19,674 nt of DNA from CAVXAE01 sp044225565 (GTDB taxonomy: Bacteria; Pseudomonadota; Gammaproteobacteria; Steroidobacterales; Steroidobacteraceae): NCBI GenBank assembly GCA_044225565.1, contig JBGAIL010000087.1, forward strand, positions 1-19,674. The letters are read 5' to 3'. Below the pieces are notes generated by a model. It saw only the letters and a program-made list of their open reading frames with translations. It did no database searches and was not told where the DNA came from. Positions 5,594-12,673 of the stretch are shown here, piece after piece; positions within the stretch are counted from its first letter, which is position 1, and the number at the start of each line of letters is the position of its first letter. The translations under genes and the position numbers were made by a program.

Positions 5594-7321
5594 ATGAGCC
5601 ATCGCGCATTGAGTCTGGTCGCGACCACGGTGCTCGCGGCCGCGGGCCTGGAGAGCACTGCGGCCACACCGGCCGCAGACGTCGTACTCACGAACGGCAC
5701 CATCTATACGGTGGATGCGAAGCAACCATGGGCGCAAGCCGTTGCCATCAAGGGCGGCAAGTTCGTTTACGTGGGCAAGGCGGACGGCGCCAGGGCCTAC
5801 GTGGACGGAAAGACGAAAGTCGTCGACCTGAAGGGCGCCTACGCGCAGCCCGGCATCGTCGACATGCACGTCCACCCGATCATGGGCGGCATCAAGGCGC
5901 TGTACGAGTGCAACTTCCCGTTCACCGCCACGCCGGACGACATCGCGAAGGCGATCGCAGCCTGCGCGGCGAAGACGCCGGAAGGCACGTGGATCCGCGG
6001 CGGCCAGTGGGGCAGCAGCTTCTTCGATCAGAACAGGATCGAATCGCCCAAGGCCTTCCTGGACGAGGTGAGCGGCGGGCATCCGGTGTTCCTGAACGAT
6101 GATTCGGGGCACAACGGCTGGGTGAACACCGCGGCGCTCGAGATCGCCAGGGTGAGCGCGAAGACGGCCGACCCGGAAGGCGGGAAGATCGTGCGCGGCG
6201 CGAACGGAGAGCCGAACGGCGTGCTGCTGGAAACGGCCGCGCGCATCTTCGACAAAGTGATCCCGGACTGGACGAAGGCGCAGTACGAAGCCGCGGCGGC
6301 GGAAGCCGGCCGGCTCGCGAACGGCTACGGCATCACCAGCATCAAGGATGCGGGCGCGCCGTTCGCCGAGTCCGGCATGGCGTTCGCGCAGCTCGACGGC
6401 GAAGGCAAGCTGACGATGAACGTGGCGATCTGCATTCCCACGCCGTACGGCGCGCGCAACACGCCGCTCGACTATGCAGGCATCGAGGCAACGCGCAGCA
6501 AATACAAGACGCCGCACGTCAAAGCCGACTTCGTGAAGATCTTCCTGGATGGCGTGCCGACGCCCGCTCGCACGGCGGCCATGCTGGCGCCGTACGTGCC
6601 GGACCATCAGCATGGCGCGAACTTTCTGGGCGATCTGCACGTGGATGCCGCGGTTCTCGCGAAGGACGTCACGGAGCTGGACAAGCGCGGCTTCACCGTG
6701 AAGATGCATGCGGCGGGCGATCGCTCGGTGCGTGTGGCGCTCGATGCCATCGAAGCCGCCCGCAAGGCGAATGGCTCGAGCGGGTTGCATCACGAGCTCG
6801 CGCATGCAGGCTTCGTCGATGCGACGGACATTCCGCGCTTCGCGAAACTGGACGCCGTTCCGGACTACTCGCCGATCATCTGGTTCCCCTCGCCCATCAT
6901 CCAGGCGGTGATCGACGCCACAGGCAAGGAGCGCGGCAACCACTACTGGCCGACCCGCCAGCTGCTGGACAGTGGCGCGAAGATCGCTTCCGGCTCCGAC
7001 TGGCCGGCCGCGGTGCCCGACCAGAATCCCTGGGCCGGCGTCGAAGCGCTCGTCACGCGGCAGGATCCGCGCGGCCAGACTCCGGGCACGCTGTGGAAGG
7101 AAGAAGCAGTGACACTGGCCGAGGCCCTGCAGATCTACACCATCAACGGCGCCCGCGCGCTGCGCCTGGAGAAGCAGACGGGCTCCATCGAAGTGGGCAA
7201 ATCCGCGGACCTGGTGGTGCTCGACCGCAACCTGTTCCGCATACCGGCCGCGGACGTGGGCGACGCGAAGGCGCGCATGACGTGGTTCGAAGGCAAGCTG
7301 GTGCACGAAGCCGCGCTCTGA
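5594..7321 (+). CDS. YtcJ-like periplasmic amidohydrolase (Amidohydro_3)
   Basis: 575 aa. The ATG at 5594 sits behind GAGGAGGTG, 11 bp after the receptor stop; the longer open frame to the left overlaps the receptor gene and is rejected. An N-terminal signal peptide (about 1-24, ending ESTAATPA) suggests export. The family composite-domain start LTNGTIYTVD is followed by the metal motif VDMHVHP (His92, His94), a candidate carboxylated Lys in ADFVKIFLDG (Lys315), KMHAAGDRS (His372), ELAHAG (His404) and GSDWP (Asp469), then the C-terminal IEVGKSADLVVLDRN. Members hydrolyse C-N bonds of amides, carbamates or cyclic compounds using one or two metal ions. Placement between a TonB receptor and a second amide hydrolase points to stepwise breakdown of an imported amide. 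Substrate unknown. Confidence 0.93.
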   Translation: MSHRALSLVATTVLAAAGLESTAATPAADVVLTNGTIYTVDAKQPWAQAVAIKGGKFVYVGKADGARAYVDGKTKVVDLKGAYAQPGIVDMHVHPIMGGIKALYECNFPFTATPDDIAKAIAACAAKTPEGTWIRGGQWGSSFFDQNRIESPKAFLDEVSGGHPVFLNDDSGHNGWVNTAALEIARVSAKTADPEGGKIVRGANGEPNGVLLETAARIFDKVIPDWTKAQYEAAAAEAGRLANGYGITSIKDAGAPFAESGMAFAQLDGEGKLTMNVAICIPTPYGARNTPLDYAGIEATRSKYKTPHVKADFVKIFLDGVPTPARTAAMLAPYVPDHQHGANFLGDLHVDAAVLAKDVTELDKRGFTVKMHAAGDRSVRVALDAIEAARKANGSSGLHHELAHAGFVDATDIPRFAKLDAVPDYSPIIWFPSPIIQAVIDATGKERGNHYWPTRQLLDSGAKIASGSDWPAAVPDQNPWAGVEALVTRQDPRGQTPGTLWKEEAVTLAEALQIYTINGARALRLEKQTGSIEVGKSADLVVLDRNLFRIPAADVGDAKARMTWFEGKLVHEAAL

Positions 7322-7353
7322 GCGCGGCGGGCTGCATGCAAAGGGGATCGGGC

Positions 7354-8466
7354 ATGGCGCGTCGCACGGGTTTCGTCGCTCACGAGTACTACTTCTGGCA
7401 TCACACCGGCGCCAGCGCCGGGCCGCTGCCTTACGGACTCGTCATCCAGCCGGACGCGCATCCCGAGAGTCCCGCCACCAAGCGGCGGCTGCTGGGGCTG
7501 CTCGAAGTGTCCGGCGTGCTCGCGAAGCTCGAGCGCATCGAGCCCAGGCTCGCGACGGATGAGGAGCTGCGTTACTTCCACACGCCGGAGTACATCGCGC
7601 GCGTGCAGGAGTTGAGCGATGGTGTCGGCGGCGATGCGGGCGAGCTCACGCCGATCGGCACCGGCTCGATGCACATCGCGAAACTGTCGGCTGGCGGTGG
7701 GCTGGCGGCGGCGGATGCGATCATGGCGAAGCGGGTGCGCAATGCTTATGCGTTGATCCGCCCGCCCGGTCACCACGCGGAAGCGGATCGCGGACGCGGC
7801 TTCTGCGTGTTCGCGAACAATGTGCTGGTCGTGCATCACCTGCGGCGTGCGCACGGCGTGAAGCGGGTAGCGATCGTCGACTGGGACGTCCACCACGGCA
7901 ACAGTCAGGAAGGCGCGTTCCTGAGTGATCCTTCAGTCCTCACCATCTCGCTGCATCAGGACAACTACTATCCGCCGCAGTCCGGCGGCATCGACGTGAT
8001 CGGCGAAGGCGCGGGTCGCGGCGCAAATCTCAACGTGCCGCTGCCGCCGGGCTCCGGGCACGGCGCGTATCTCGATGCGTGGCAGCGCGTGGTCGTGCCT
8101 GCGCTGCGGCGCTTCAAGCCGGAGTTCATCATCGTCTCGAGCGGCTTCGACGGCAGCGCGATGGATCCGCTGGGGCGGAACATGGCGACGAGCGATACGT
8201 ATCGCTCGCTCACGCGAACCACGGTGGCTCTCGCCGAAGAGTTGTGCGGCGGGCGCCTGCTCGCACTGCACGAAGGCGGCTATTCCACGGCGTACGTGCC
8301 GTTCTGCGGGCTGGCGAGCATCGAGGAATTGCTGGGCGAGCCTTCCGGCGTGGCGGACCCCTACTTGCCGATCTTCGCCGGCATGGGGGGGCAGTCGCTG
8401 CTGCCGCATCAGAGGGCGGTGATCGATGCGGCCGCAGCGCTGGCCGCGAAGGTGCCGGCAGGCTAA
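7354..8466 (+). CDS. Class II histone-deacetylase-like amidohydrolase
   Basis: 370 aa from ATG 7354, behind AGGGGAT; an in-frame ATG at 7336 is possible but has no ribosome-binding site. The zinc-hydrolase core is complete: RPPGHHAE (His140/His141), DWDVHHGN (zinc ligands Asp178 and His180), SSGFDGSAMDPLG (Asp266) and HEGGYS (Tyr310). Length and motifs such as YVPFCGLASIEEL and FAGMGG closely match, from memory, the bacterial HDAH group exemplified by the Alcaligenes FB188 amidohydrolase, which acts on acyl amides. Acetylpolyamine amidohydrolase is the alternative. After HHGN the usual Gly-Thr-Gln is replaced by Ser-Gln-Glu. There is no signal peptide, so it should act in the cytoplasm on what the receptor and amidohydrolase deliver. 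It starts 32 bp after the amidohydrolase, and its stop overlaps the stop of the convergent polysaccharide deacetylase gene. Confidence 0.93.
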   Translation: MARRTGFVAHEYYFWHHTGASAGPLPYGLVIQPDAHPESPATKRRLLGLLEVSGVLAKLERIEPRLATDEELRYFHTPEYIARVQELSDGVGGDAGELTPIGTGSMHIAKLSAGGGLAAADAIMAKRVRNAYALIRPPGHHAEADRGRGFCVFANNVLVVHHLRRAHGVKRVAIVDWDVHHGNSQEGAFLSDPSVLTISLHQDNYYPPQSGGIDVIGEGAGRGANLNVPLPPGSGHGAYLDAWQRVVVPALRRFKPEFIIVSSGFDGSAMDPLGRNMATSDTYRSLTRTTVALAEELCGGRLLALHEGGYSTAYVPFCGLASIEELLGEPSGVADPYLPIFAGMGGQSLLPHQRAVIDAAAALAAKVPAG

Positions 8467-9287
8467 ACGGCCCTCGTCAGGCAGTTCACGCGCCGCCGCT
8501 TCGGCGTGTACATCACATCCATCAACCCCGAGATCTGGAATCGCACCAGGCTCATCGGCAGGTGAGCCTCGACGTTCGTCCGCTGCAGCTGCATCAGGTC
8601 GCCCTCGGGGCGGATCGGCGCGTTGTTGGTCATGAAGCTCATGCTGAACCCCGCCTCGCGGATCACTTTCGCAGCCGCCGCGCTGTAGGAGGATTCCTCC
8701 CCGCCCACCCAGCCGAACACCTTCACATCCTGCCCGAGCCGCTCCTCGAGCAGCCGCTTGGCGTCCACGATCTCGTGCTGCAGGATGGCGGGGTCCAGCC
8801 CGGCGTGCAGCCGACAGTGAGTCATGGTGTGGCAGCCGATCACATGGCGCTCATGCAGCTCGCACAGATCGTCCCAGGTCATCGGCTCCTCCCGGAAGTC
8901 CGGATTCGGGACCGCTGCGCTGCGGCTCGTGGCGACCAGGCCCGGTGGCACGAAGAACCATCCGGTCAGCCCCAGTCGGTCCAGCATCGGAGCGACCACC
9001 TCGGCGTGGGAGCGCAAGCCGTCGTCGAACGTAAGGACGAGCGCGGGCCGGTCGTGGGACCACAAGCCGCAGTGGAGCATGTGCAGCTCCTCGTACCCGC
9101 AGATGACGAAGTGGCGCGCGAAGAACTCCAGCTGTCGTTCGAATCCGCCGGAATGCCTTTCGGGCACTCCGTGATAATTGACCGCCCGCGCATAGGGCCA
9201 ATGCATCTTGTGCTGCAGGCGCAGCAGCAGATCGTTGAGTCCGGTCGCATCGACCGCGCGCGCGAGCGCCGTCTTCGCGGAATTCAT
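8463..9287 (-). CDS. Polysaccharide deacetylase family protein (NodB domain)
   Basis: 274 aa with the start placed at ATG 9287, which follows GGGGA with an 8-base spacer. Upstream in-frame ATG 9302 and TTG 9320 would add 5 or 11 residues. The NodB fold shows motif 1 LTFDDGLRSH (Asp88, Asp89), motif 2 GCHTMTHCRL (His153, His157, zinc ligands) and a later FGWVGGEES where many members have the R-x-P-x-G segment. The proline and arginine of that motif are missing, so the specificity may differ. Members remove acetyl groups from N-acetylglucosamine or related sugars, metal-dependently. No clear signal peptide is seen. This size and RAVNYHGVP near the start recall the group linked to exopolysaccharide loci, but no other sugar genes are nearby. 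Its tail overlaps the HDAC-like gene by 4 bp. Confidence 0.9.
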   Translation of the reverse strand: MNSAKTALARAVDATGLNDLLLRLQHKMHWPYARAVNYHGVPERHSGGFERQLEFFARHFVICGYEELHMLHCGLWSHDRPALVLTFDDGLRSHAEVVAPMLDRLGLTGWFFVPPGLVATSRSAAVPNPDFREEPMTWDDLCELHERHVIGCHTMTHCRLHAGLDPAILQHEIVDAKRLLEERLGQDVKVFGWVGGEESSYSAAAAKVIREAGFSMSFMTNNAPIRPEGDLMQLQRTNVEAHLPMSLVRFQISGLMDVMYTPKRRRVNCLTRAV

Positions 9288-9469
9288 CGCCGATGTCCCC
9301 ATGGCCACGGTTATTGTCAAACCAACCGCGAGCCGTCGTCTTTATTTTGAGGCCTTATAGCACGCGACGAAGGCTGGACGGTAATCCGCCCGGTCCGCAA
9401 TTCGCCACCGCAGGGCCCCCTCGGCGGCCGGCCTCGCTTTCAGGACCGCTTCTTGCTCGAGTACATGCC

Positions 9470-9724
9470 ATGAAAAAGCGAACGGTGCGCGAGGCGAAGC
9501 GGTCGAGCGACTGCGCGCGCGTGACGGACACCATCGATTCAACTCACTCACGGCTCGAAACCTTCCGCAGGCTGGCGGGCACGGCTGCTCGCAAGGGCGG
9601 GAGATCTGCAGCGCGATTTGCGCGGCGCGATCCATGGCGCGCAGTGGCAATTGGTGCATTGGTCGCGTTGGGTGTGCAGCTGTGGCTGCGGAGTGCCCAT
9701 TCGTCAGACGACGACGCCGAGTAG
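9470..9724 (+). CDS. DUF883/ElaB-like membrane-anchored small protein
   Basis: 84 aa starting MKKRTVREAKRSSD. The chain is basic and helical, and ends in RRDPWRAVAIGALVALGVQLWL plus a short acidic tail. The RRDPWRAVAIGALVALG segment is the C-terminal membrane anchor typical of the DUF883 (ElaB/YqjD/YgaM) family, whose members sit in the inner membrane and in Escherichia coli bind ribosomes in stationary phase. It is a little shorter than the usual 90-110 residues, with a reduced N-terminal helical part. No good Shine-Dalgarno precedes the ATG, so the start is less sure. It is divergent from the polysaccharide deacetylase gene; the 182 bp between them shows no convincing promoter. Probably a stress or stationary-phase factor. 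Confidence 0.75.
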   Translation: MKKRTVREAKRSSDCARVTDTIDSTHSRLETFRRLAGTAARKGGRSAARFARRDPWRAVAIGALVALGVQLWLRSAHSSDDDAE

Positions 9725-9820
9725 GAGCCCGCCCCGCCGCGCGTTTCGCCACGCGCGCTCTTCGGACAAACCCATTGGCGATCTCGCGTGCATTCAATGC
9801 GGCGCTTCGTCCGCGCAAAA

Positions 9821-9848
9821 CCCCTGAATTCAGCAGAGAAACCAGGGG
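9821..9848. repeat. Inverted repeat in the 9725-9971 gap
   Basis: CCCCTG (9821-9826) and CAGGGG (9843-9848) flank 16 bases, and the left arm overlaps the perfect 10-bp palindrome CTGAATTCAG (9824-9833). There is no U-run. The rest of the gap between the DUF883-like gene and the coiled-coil gene shows no gene apart from the possible 5' extension of the latter. Confidence 0.3.
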
Positions 9849-9971
9849 AAAGCGCTGGATTCTATTGATGGATATAGACTACATTCTCGCCATGAACGCG
9901 CTGGCCTTCAGATCGACCCCGAGAGATTCGAGAGAGCGGCCGGGGGAACGCGCGGTGGTGGAGGTGACGAC

Positions 9972-10268
9972 GTGGAAGCCCGAATCGCGACCGTGGAATC
10001 GGATGTCCGGCACATCCGTTCGGACATCGCGGAAATCAAGGTGGACATCCGCCGGCTGGACGACAAGATCGATGGCGTGCGGACGAGCCTGGAAGGCCGG
10101 ATCGAGGCGCTCAGAACGGAACTCGGCGGCCGAATCGACGGCGTGCAGCGGGACCTCCGCGAGCTGACGGCATCCTTCGCCTCAGCCAAAGTGTGGGCCC
10201 TGCTGCTGTACTTCGGGCTGGCGGCGACGCTGCTCGGCGTCATGGCGCGAGGGTTCGGCTGGCTGTAG
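9972..10268 (+). CDS. Coiled-coil protein with C-terminal membrane anchor
   Basis: 98 aa from GTG 9972, chosen because GGAGGT lies 6 bases before it. Residues 1-70 are heptad-like with repeated charged segments (RIATVESDVRHIRSDIAEIK, RRLDDKIDGVR, GRIEALRTELGGRIDGV), indicating a long coiled coil. A single hydrophobic segment, WALLLYFGLAATLLGVMA, near the C-terminus should anchor it in the inner membrane. The pattern recalls small DUF1640-type or hemolysin-XhlA-like coiled-coil proteins. In the same frame the sequence stays open upstream to 9828 and reads IDPERFERAAGGTRGG just before the GTG. That looks protein-like but has no standard start, so a longer form from a rare start, or loss of an original start codon, is possible. 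Function unknown. Confidence 0.7.
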   Translation: MEARIATVESDVRHIRSDIAEIKVDIRRLDDKIDGVRTSLEGRIEALRTELGGRIDGVQRDLRELTASFASAKVWALLLYFGLAATLLGVMARGFGWL

Positions 10269-10389
10269 CGGTGCCGGTGAACGCACGCCGAGCGGGTGAG
10301 CCAGCCCCAGAACTCGCCGCCTCCTGTGTGCCACAACCGCCTTAGCAGGAATGAGCGCGATTGGGCCCGAGCTTGACGTGTCAACGCAC

Positions 10390-10644
10390 CTACGCGTGGG
10401 TATCGAGCAGCGTGCCGAGCGTCTCGTCCGCCACCGAGAAAGCGCGGGCAGAGGCTTCGACATGGAGCCGTTGCTGCGAGAGACCGACCAGCGCTTCGAC
10501 GAGCGTTTCGGTGGGTTCGATGTCATCGGTGGAATTGGCAACCGTCGCAGCGTATTCGTCAATCGCGGCGATACCGCGGTTGACGCCGCGCTGCGCCGTT
10601 TGCAGCACGGTGAGGCCGGTGCCGATGGTGGTGATGCCGCTCAT
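10390..10644 (-). CDS. Orphan flagellar rod/hook-like small protein
   Basis: 84 aa with the start at ATG 10644; an in-frame TTG at 10656 is the alternative. The N-terminal part MSGITTIGTGLTVLQTAQRG followed by AATVANS looks like the helix and NVANS-type motif at the N-terminus of flagellar rod and hook proteins. The end, ALVGLSQQRLHVEASARAFS followed by ADETLGTLLDTHA, matches the C-terminal helix of FlgB/FlgC/FlgE/FlgG-type proteins. The large beta domains in between are absent, so this is only the two terminal helices. Such mini-proteins are found away from flagellar operons in many proteobacteria, with no established role. It is flanked by unrelated genes, with no other flagellar gene in the window. 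The 117 bp upstream contain no obvious promoter. Confidence 0.75.
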   Translation of the reverse strand: MSGITTIGTGLTVLQTAQRGVNRGIAAIDEYAATVANSTDDIEPTETLVEALVGLSQQRLHVEASARAFSVADETLGTLLDTHA

Positions 10645-10773
10645 GGCGAGCGCCAATTTAGTTCAGCCCGGGAACCGCGCGCAACGCACTCGAAAGAGTT
10701 TTTCGCGGGCAATATGACATAGTGCCCCGTCGGCATAACTCAATCACCTTGCCCAGATCACGACCCCGCCGAT

Positions 10774-11169
10774 TCACGCCCCGCATGACGTCGGCTGCGG
10801 GGGCGCCGGGCTGCGGAACATCACGCGATCTCCACAGATGGAATACATGAGCGAGCGCGCCATGGCTGGCGGGTCGGGCGTGCGCGAGGTATGCAGCACT
10901 CTCGGCATCTCGCGCGAGATGTCGATGAGTCGCACCGTCAACTGCGGGTTTTCGGAGGCGCTCGTCGCGGGCTGAATCTCGAGGCGCAGATTACCGCGCG
11001 TCGCTTCGACTGCCTCTCTGCCACGCGGAATCACCATGTCCGCCGTCATCACGAGCCGGTCGTTCCAATAGACGCTCGCCGTGACGTGGAAGGGCTCCTC
11101 TTCCGCGGCGAAGCCGCTGTGCGAGCAGAGAGCGAGCAGGGCCGGGAGCAACAGTCGAGCGCTTCTCAT
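10774..11169 (-). CDS. Secreted protein of unknown function
   Basis: 131 aa from ATG 11169, behind GGAG with a 7-base spacer; the longer open frame would put a non-signal sequence before a clear signal peptide. The signal peptide is MRSARLLLPALLALCSHSGFAA, with cleavage near AEEEP. The mature part (about 109 aa) is beta-strand-like (FHVTASVYWNDRLVMTADMV) and has two Cys residues (YSICGDR and the C-terminal SCGA) that could form a disulfide in the periplasm. I do not recognise a family. It follows yggX on the same strand after 75 bp without a terminator, so it may be a distal member of that transcription unit. Confidence 0.75.
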   Translation of the reverse strand: MRSARLLLPALLALCSHSGFAAEEEPFHVTASVYWNDRLVMTADMVIPRGREAVEATRGNLRLEIQPATSASENPQLTVRLIDISREMPRVLHTSRTPDPPAMARSLMYSICGDRVMFRSPAPPQPTSCGA

Positions 11170-11244
11170 GGCAAGGCTCCGAAAAATCTCCTCCGCAGCA
11201 GCGGACACGAGATACGTTGAGGCACGACGCAGGGACCGGTGGCG

Positions 11245-11511
11245 CTACTGCGGCTTGAAGCCCTCGGGCGCCTGCGAGCCCGTGCCGAAGAAGAACTTCT
11301 CCATCTCGCCTTCCAGGAACTTGCGTGCCTTGGGCTCGATGGGCGTTAGCCGGTACTCGTTGATCAGCATCGTCTGGTGCGCCACCCAGCGCCCCCACGC
11401 CTCCTTCGACACGCTCTCGAAGATGCGCTTGCCGAGCTCGCCGGGATAAGGCGGCCGGTCGAGGCCGGGCGCCTCGCGCTTCAGCAGTACACATTGCACC
11501 ATGCGGGACAC
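11245..11511 (-). CDS. yggX: Probable Fe(2+)-trafficking protein YggX
   Basis: 88 aa, matching the family length of about 90. The GTG start at 11511 is chosen because GGAGGT lies five bases upstream and the resulting MSRMVQC aligns with MSRTIFC of the Escherichia coli protein; the ATG three codons later is the alternative. Family blocks are clear: YPGELGKRIFESVSKEAWG, then HQTMLINEYRL, then RKFLEGEMEKFFFG. The conserved Cys near position 7 is present (VQCVLLKREA). YggX protects iron-sulfur clusters from oxidative damage and has been proposed to carry ferrous iron. It follows mutY after a 79-bp gap. The pairing is sensible because MutY carries a [4Fe-4S] cluster and repairs oxidised guanine. 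Confidence 0.95.
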   Translation of the reverse strand: MSRMVQCVLLKREAPGLDRPPYPGELGKRIFESVSKEAWGRWVAHQTMLINEYRLTPIEPKARKFLEGEMEKFFFGTGSQAPEGFKPQ

Positions 11512-11590
11512 TTCAAACCTCCAGATAGAACCATCCTGCCGGCGCTCCGCGCCGCTACCTTTGCGGAGTCGCGGCTTTGCGCGATCCCCG

Positions 11591-12673
11591 TCAGCCCTGC
11601 CCGCAGCGCATGAAAAGAGGGCTGGCGATGCGCTCCAGCAAAGTCTTGATCGGCGCGGGCAGGCCGATGGCGGCCGGCTCGCGAGGGTTATACCAAACGG
11701 TGTCGACGCTATCCATGACGCCCGCCGGACCGCGGCAGCTCGCGAGCAACGGGGCGACCACGAGATCGAAATGCGTGAAGGCGTGCTCGATGGGCTCCAG
11801 CGGCCTCGCCTGCAGTCGCGCATCGGCCAGGCGCTGCGCCGCGTAGTCCTGCGCGGCCGTGTCCGTCTCGAATTCCGGCAGGCACCACAGCCCGCCCCAG
11901 ATGCCGCTCGCAGGGCGGCGCTCGAGCAGCACTCTTCCGTCTTCCTGAAGGGCCACCAGCATGAAAACGTGCCGGGTGCGCCGAGCTCGCGCACGACGCG
12001 GTGCGGGGATTTCCAGCTGTCGGCCGGTGTATCGCGCGTAGCAGCGTTCCGCCAGCGGGCATCGATCACAGAGCGGCTTGCGCCGCACGCACACCGTTGC
12101 GCCGAGATCCATGATGGCCTGGGTGTACACGGCCACGTGGTGCGAAGGCGTGCAGCGCTCTGCCAGCTCCCACAGCGTCTCGAGGTTTGCGCGCTCGGCG
12201 AGGTCGCCCTGGACACCGAAGAATCGGGACAGCACACGTTTCACGTTGCCATCGAGGATGGGGAAACGCTCGCCTCGGCTCAGTGCGAGGATGGCTCCGG
12301 CAGTGGAACGGCCGATGCCGGGCAGGCTCGCGACCTCTTCGAACGTTTCGGGAAACTCTCCACCGAACTCGTCTCGAATGCGCACGGCGGCGCGATGCAG
12401 GTTGCGGCCGCGGGCGTAGTAGCCGAGGCCGGCCCATAGATGCAGCACGTCGTCGATGGGCGCGTCGGCGAGCGCGCGTACGTCGGGGAAGCGTTTCATG
12501 AAACGCTCGTAATAGGGGATGACGGTGGTGACCTGCGTTTGCTGAAGCATGATTTCCGAGACCCATACGCGATACGGCGTGCGATCGTGCTGCCACGGTA
12601 GATCGTGCCGGCCCTGTCGCGCATGCCACTCGACCAACGCGTCACCGACGAAGCTTTCCTCACGGCGGCTCAT
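11591..12673 (-). CDS. mutY: A/G-specific adenine DNA glycosylase MutY
   Basis: 360 aa, the usual length. The glycosylase domain has VSEIMLQQTQV with catalytic Glu40, the helix-hairpin-helix SLPGIGRSTAGAIL (about 117-129) and FPILDGNVKR with catalytic Asp141. Four cysteines, C-x6-C-x2-C-x5-C (Cys195, Cys202, Cys205, Cys211), bind the [4Fe-4S] cluster. The C-terminal NUDIX-like domain (about 230-345), which recognises 8-oxoguanine, includes ASGIWGGLWCLPEFE. MutY removes adenine mispaired with 8-oxoguanine. Its ATG overlaps the stop of the AsmA-like gene in ATGA, so the two are translationally coupled, and yggX follows. The order asmA-mutY-yggX is also that of Pseudomonas. Confidence 0.97.
   Translation of the reverse strand: MSRREESFVGDALVEWHARQGRHDLPWQHDRTPYRVWVSEIMLQQTQVTTVIPYYERFMKRFPDVRALADAPIDDVLHLWAGLGYYARGRNLHRAAVRIRDEFGGEFPETFEEVASLPGIGRSTAGAILALSRGERFPILDGNVKRVLSRFFGVQGDLAERANLETLWELAERCTPSHHVAVYTQAIMDLGATVCVRRKPLCDRCPLAERCYARYTGRQLEIPAPRRARARRTRHVFMLVALQEDGRVLLERRPASGIWGGLWCLPEFETDTAAQDYAAQRLADARLQARPLEPIEHAFTHFDLVVAPLLASCRGPAGVMDSVDTVWYNPREPAAIGLPAPIKTLLERIASPLFMRCGQG

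Noticed and set aside
1983..5669. A 1228-aa open frame on the minus strand, antisense to the regulator and receptor genes
   Set aside because: It is a by-product of GC-rich third positions in the genes on the plus strand. It has low complexity, is rich in Arg/Val/His/Ala, has no recognisable domain, and fully overlaps well-supported genes.
5552..7306. A 584-aa antisense open frame over the amidohydrolase gene
   Set aside because: The composition is that of a shadow frame (Arg, His, Val rich), with no motifs and no ribosome-binding site.
8079..9350. A 423-aa open frame across the HDAC-like and polysaccharide deacetylase genes
   Set aside because: It is antisense or out of frame to two enzymes with complete catalytic motifs. 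It is rich in Arg, His and Ala and has no domain.
11501..12439. A 312-aa plus-strand open frame antisense to mutY
   Set aside because: It is a shadow of mutY, which has all catalytic and iron-sulfur residues on the minus strand.
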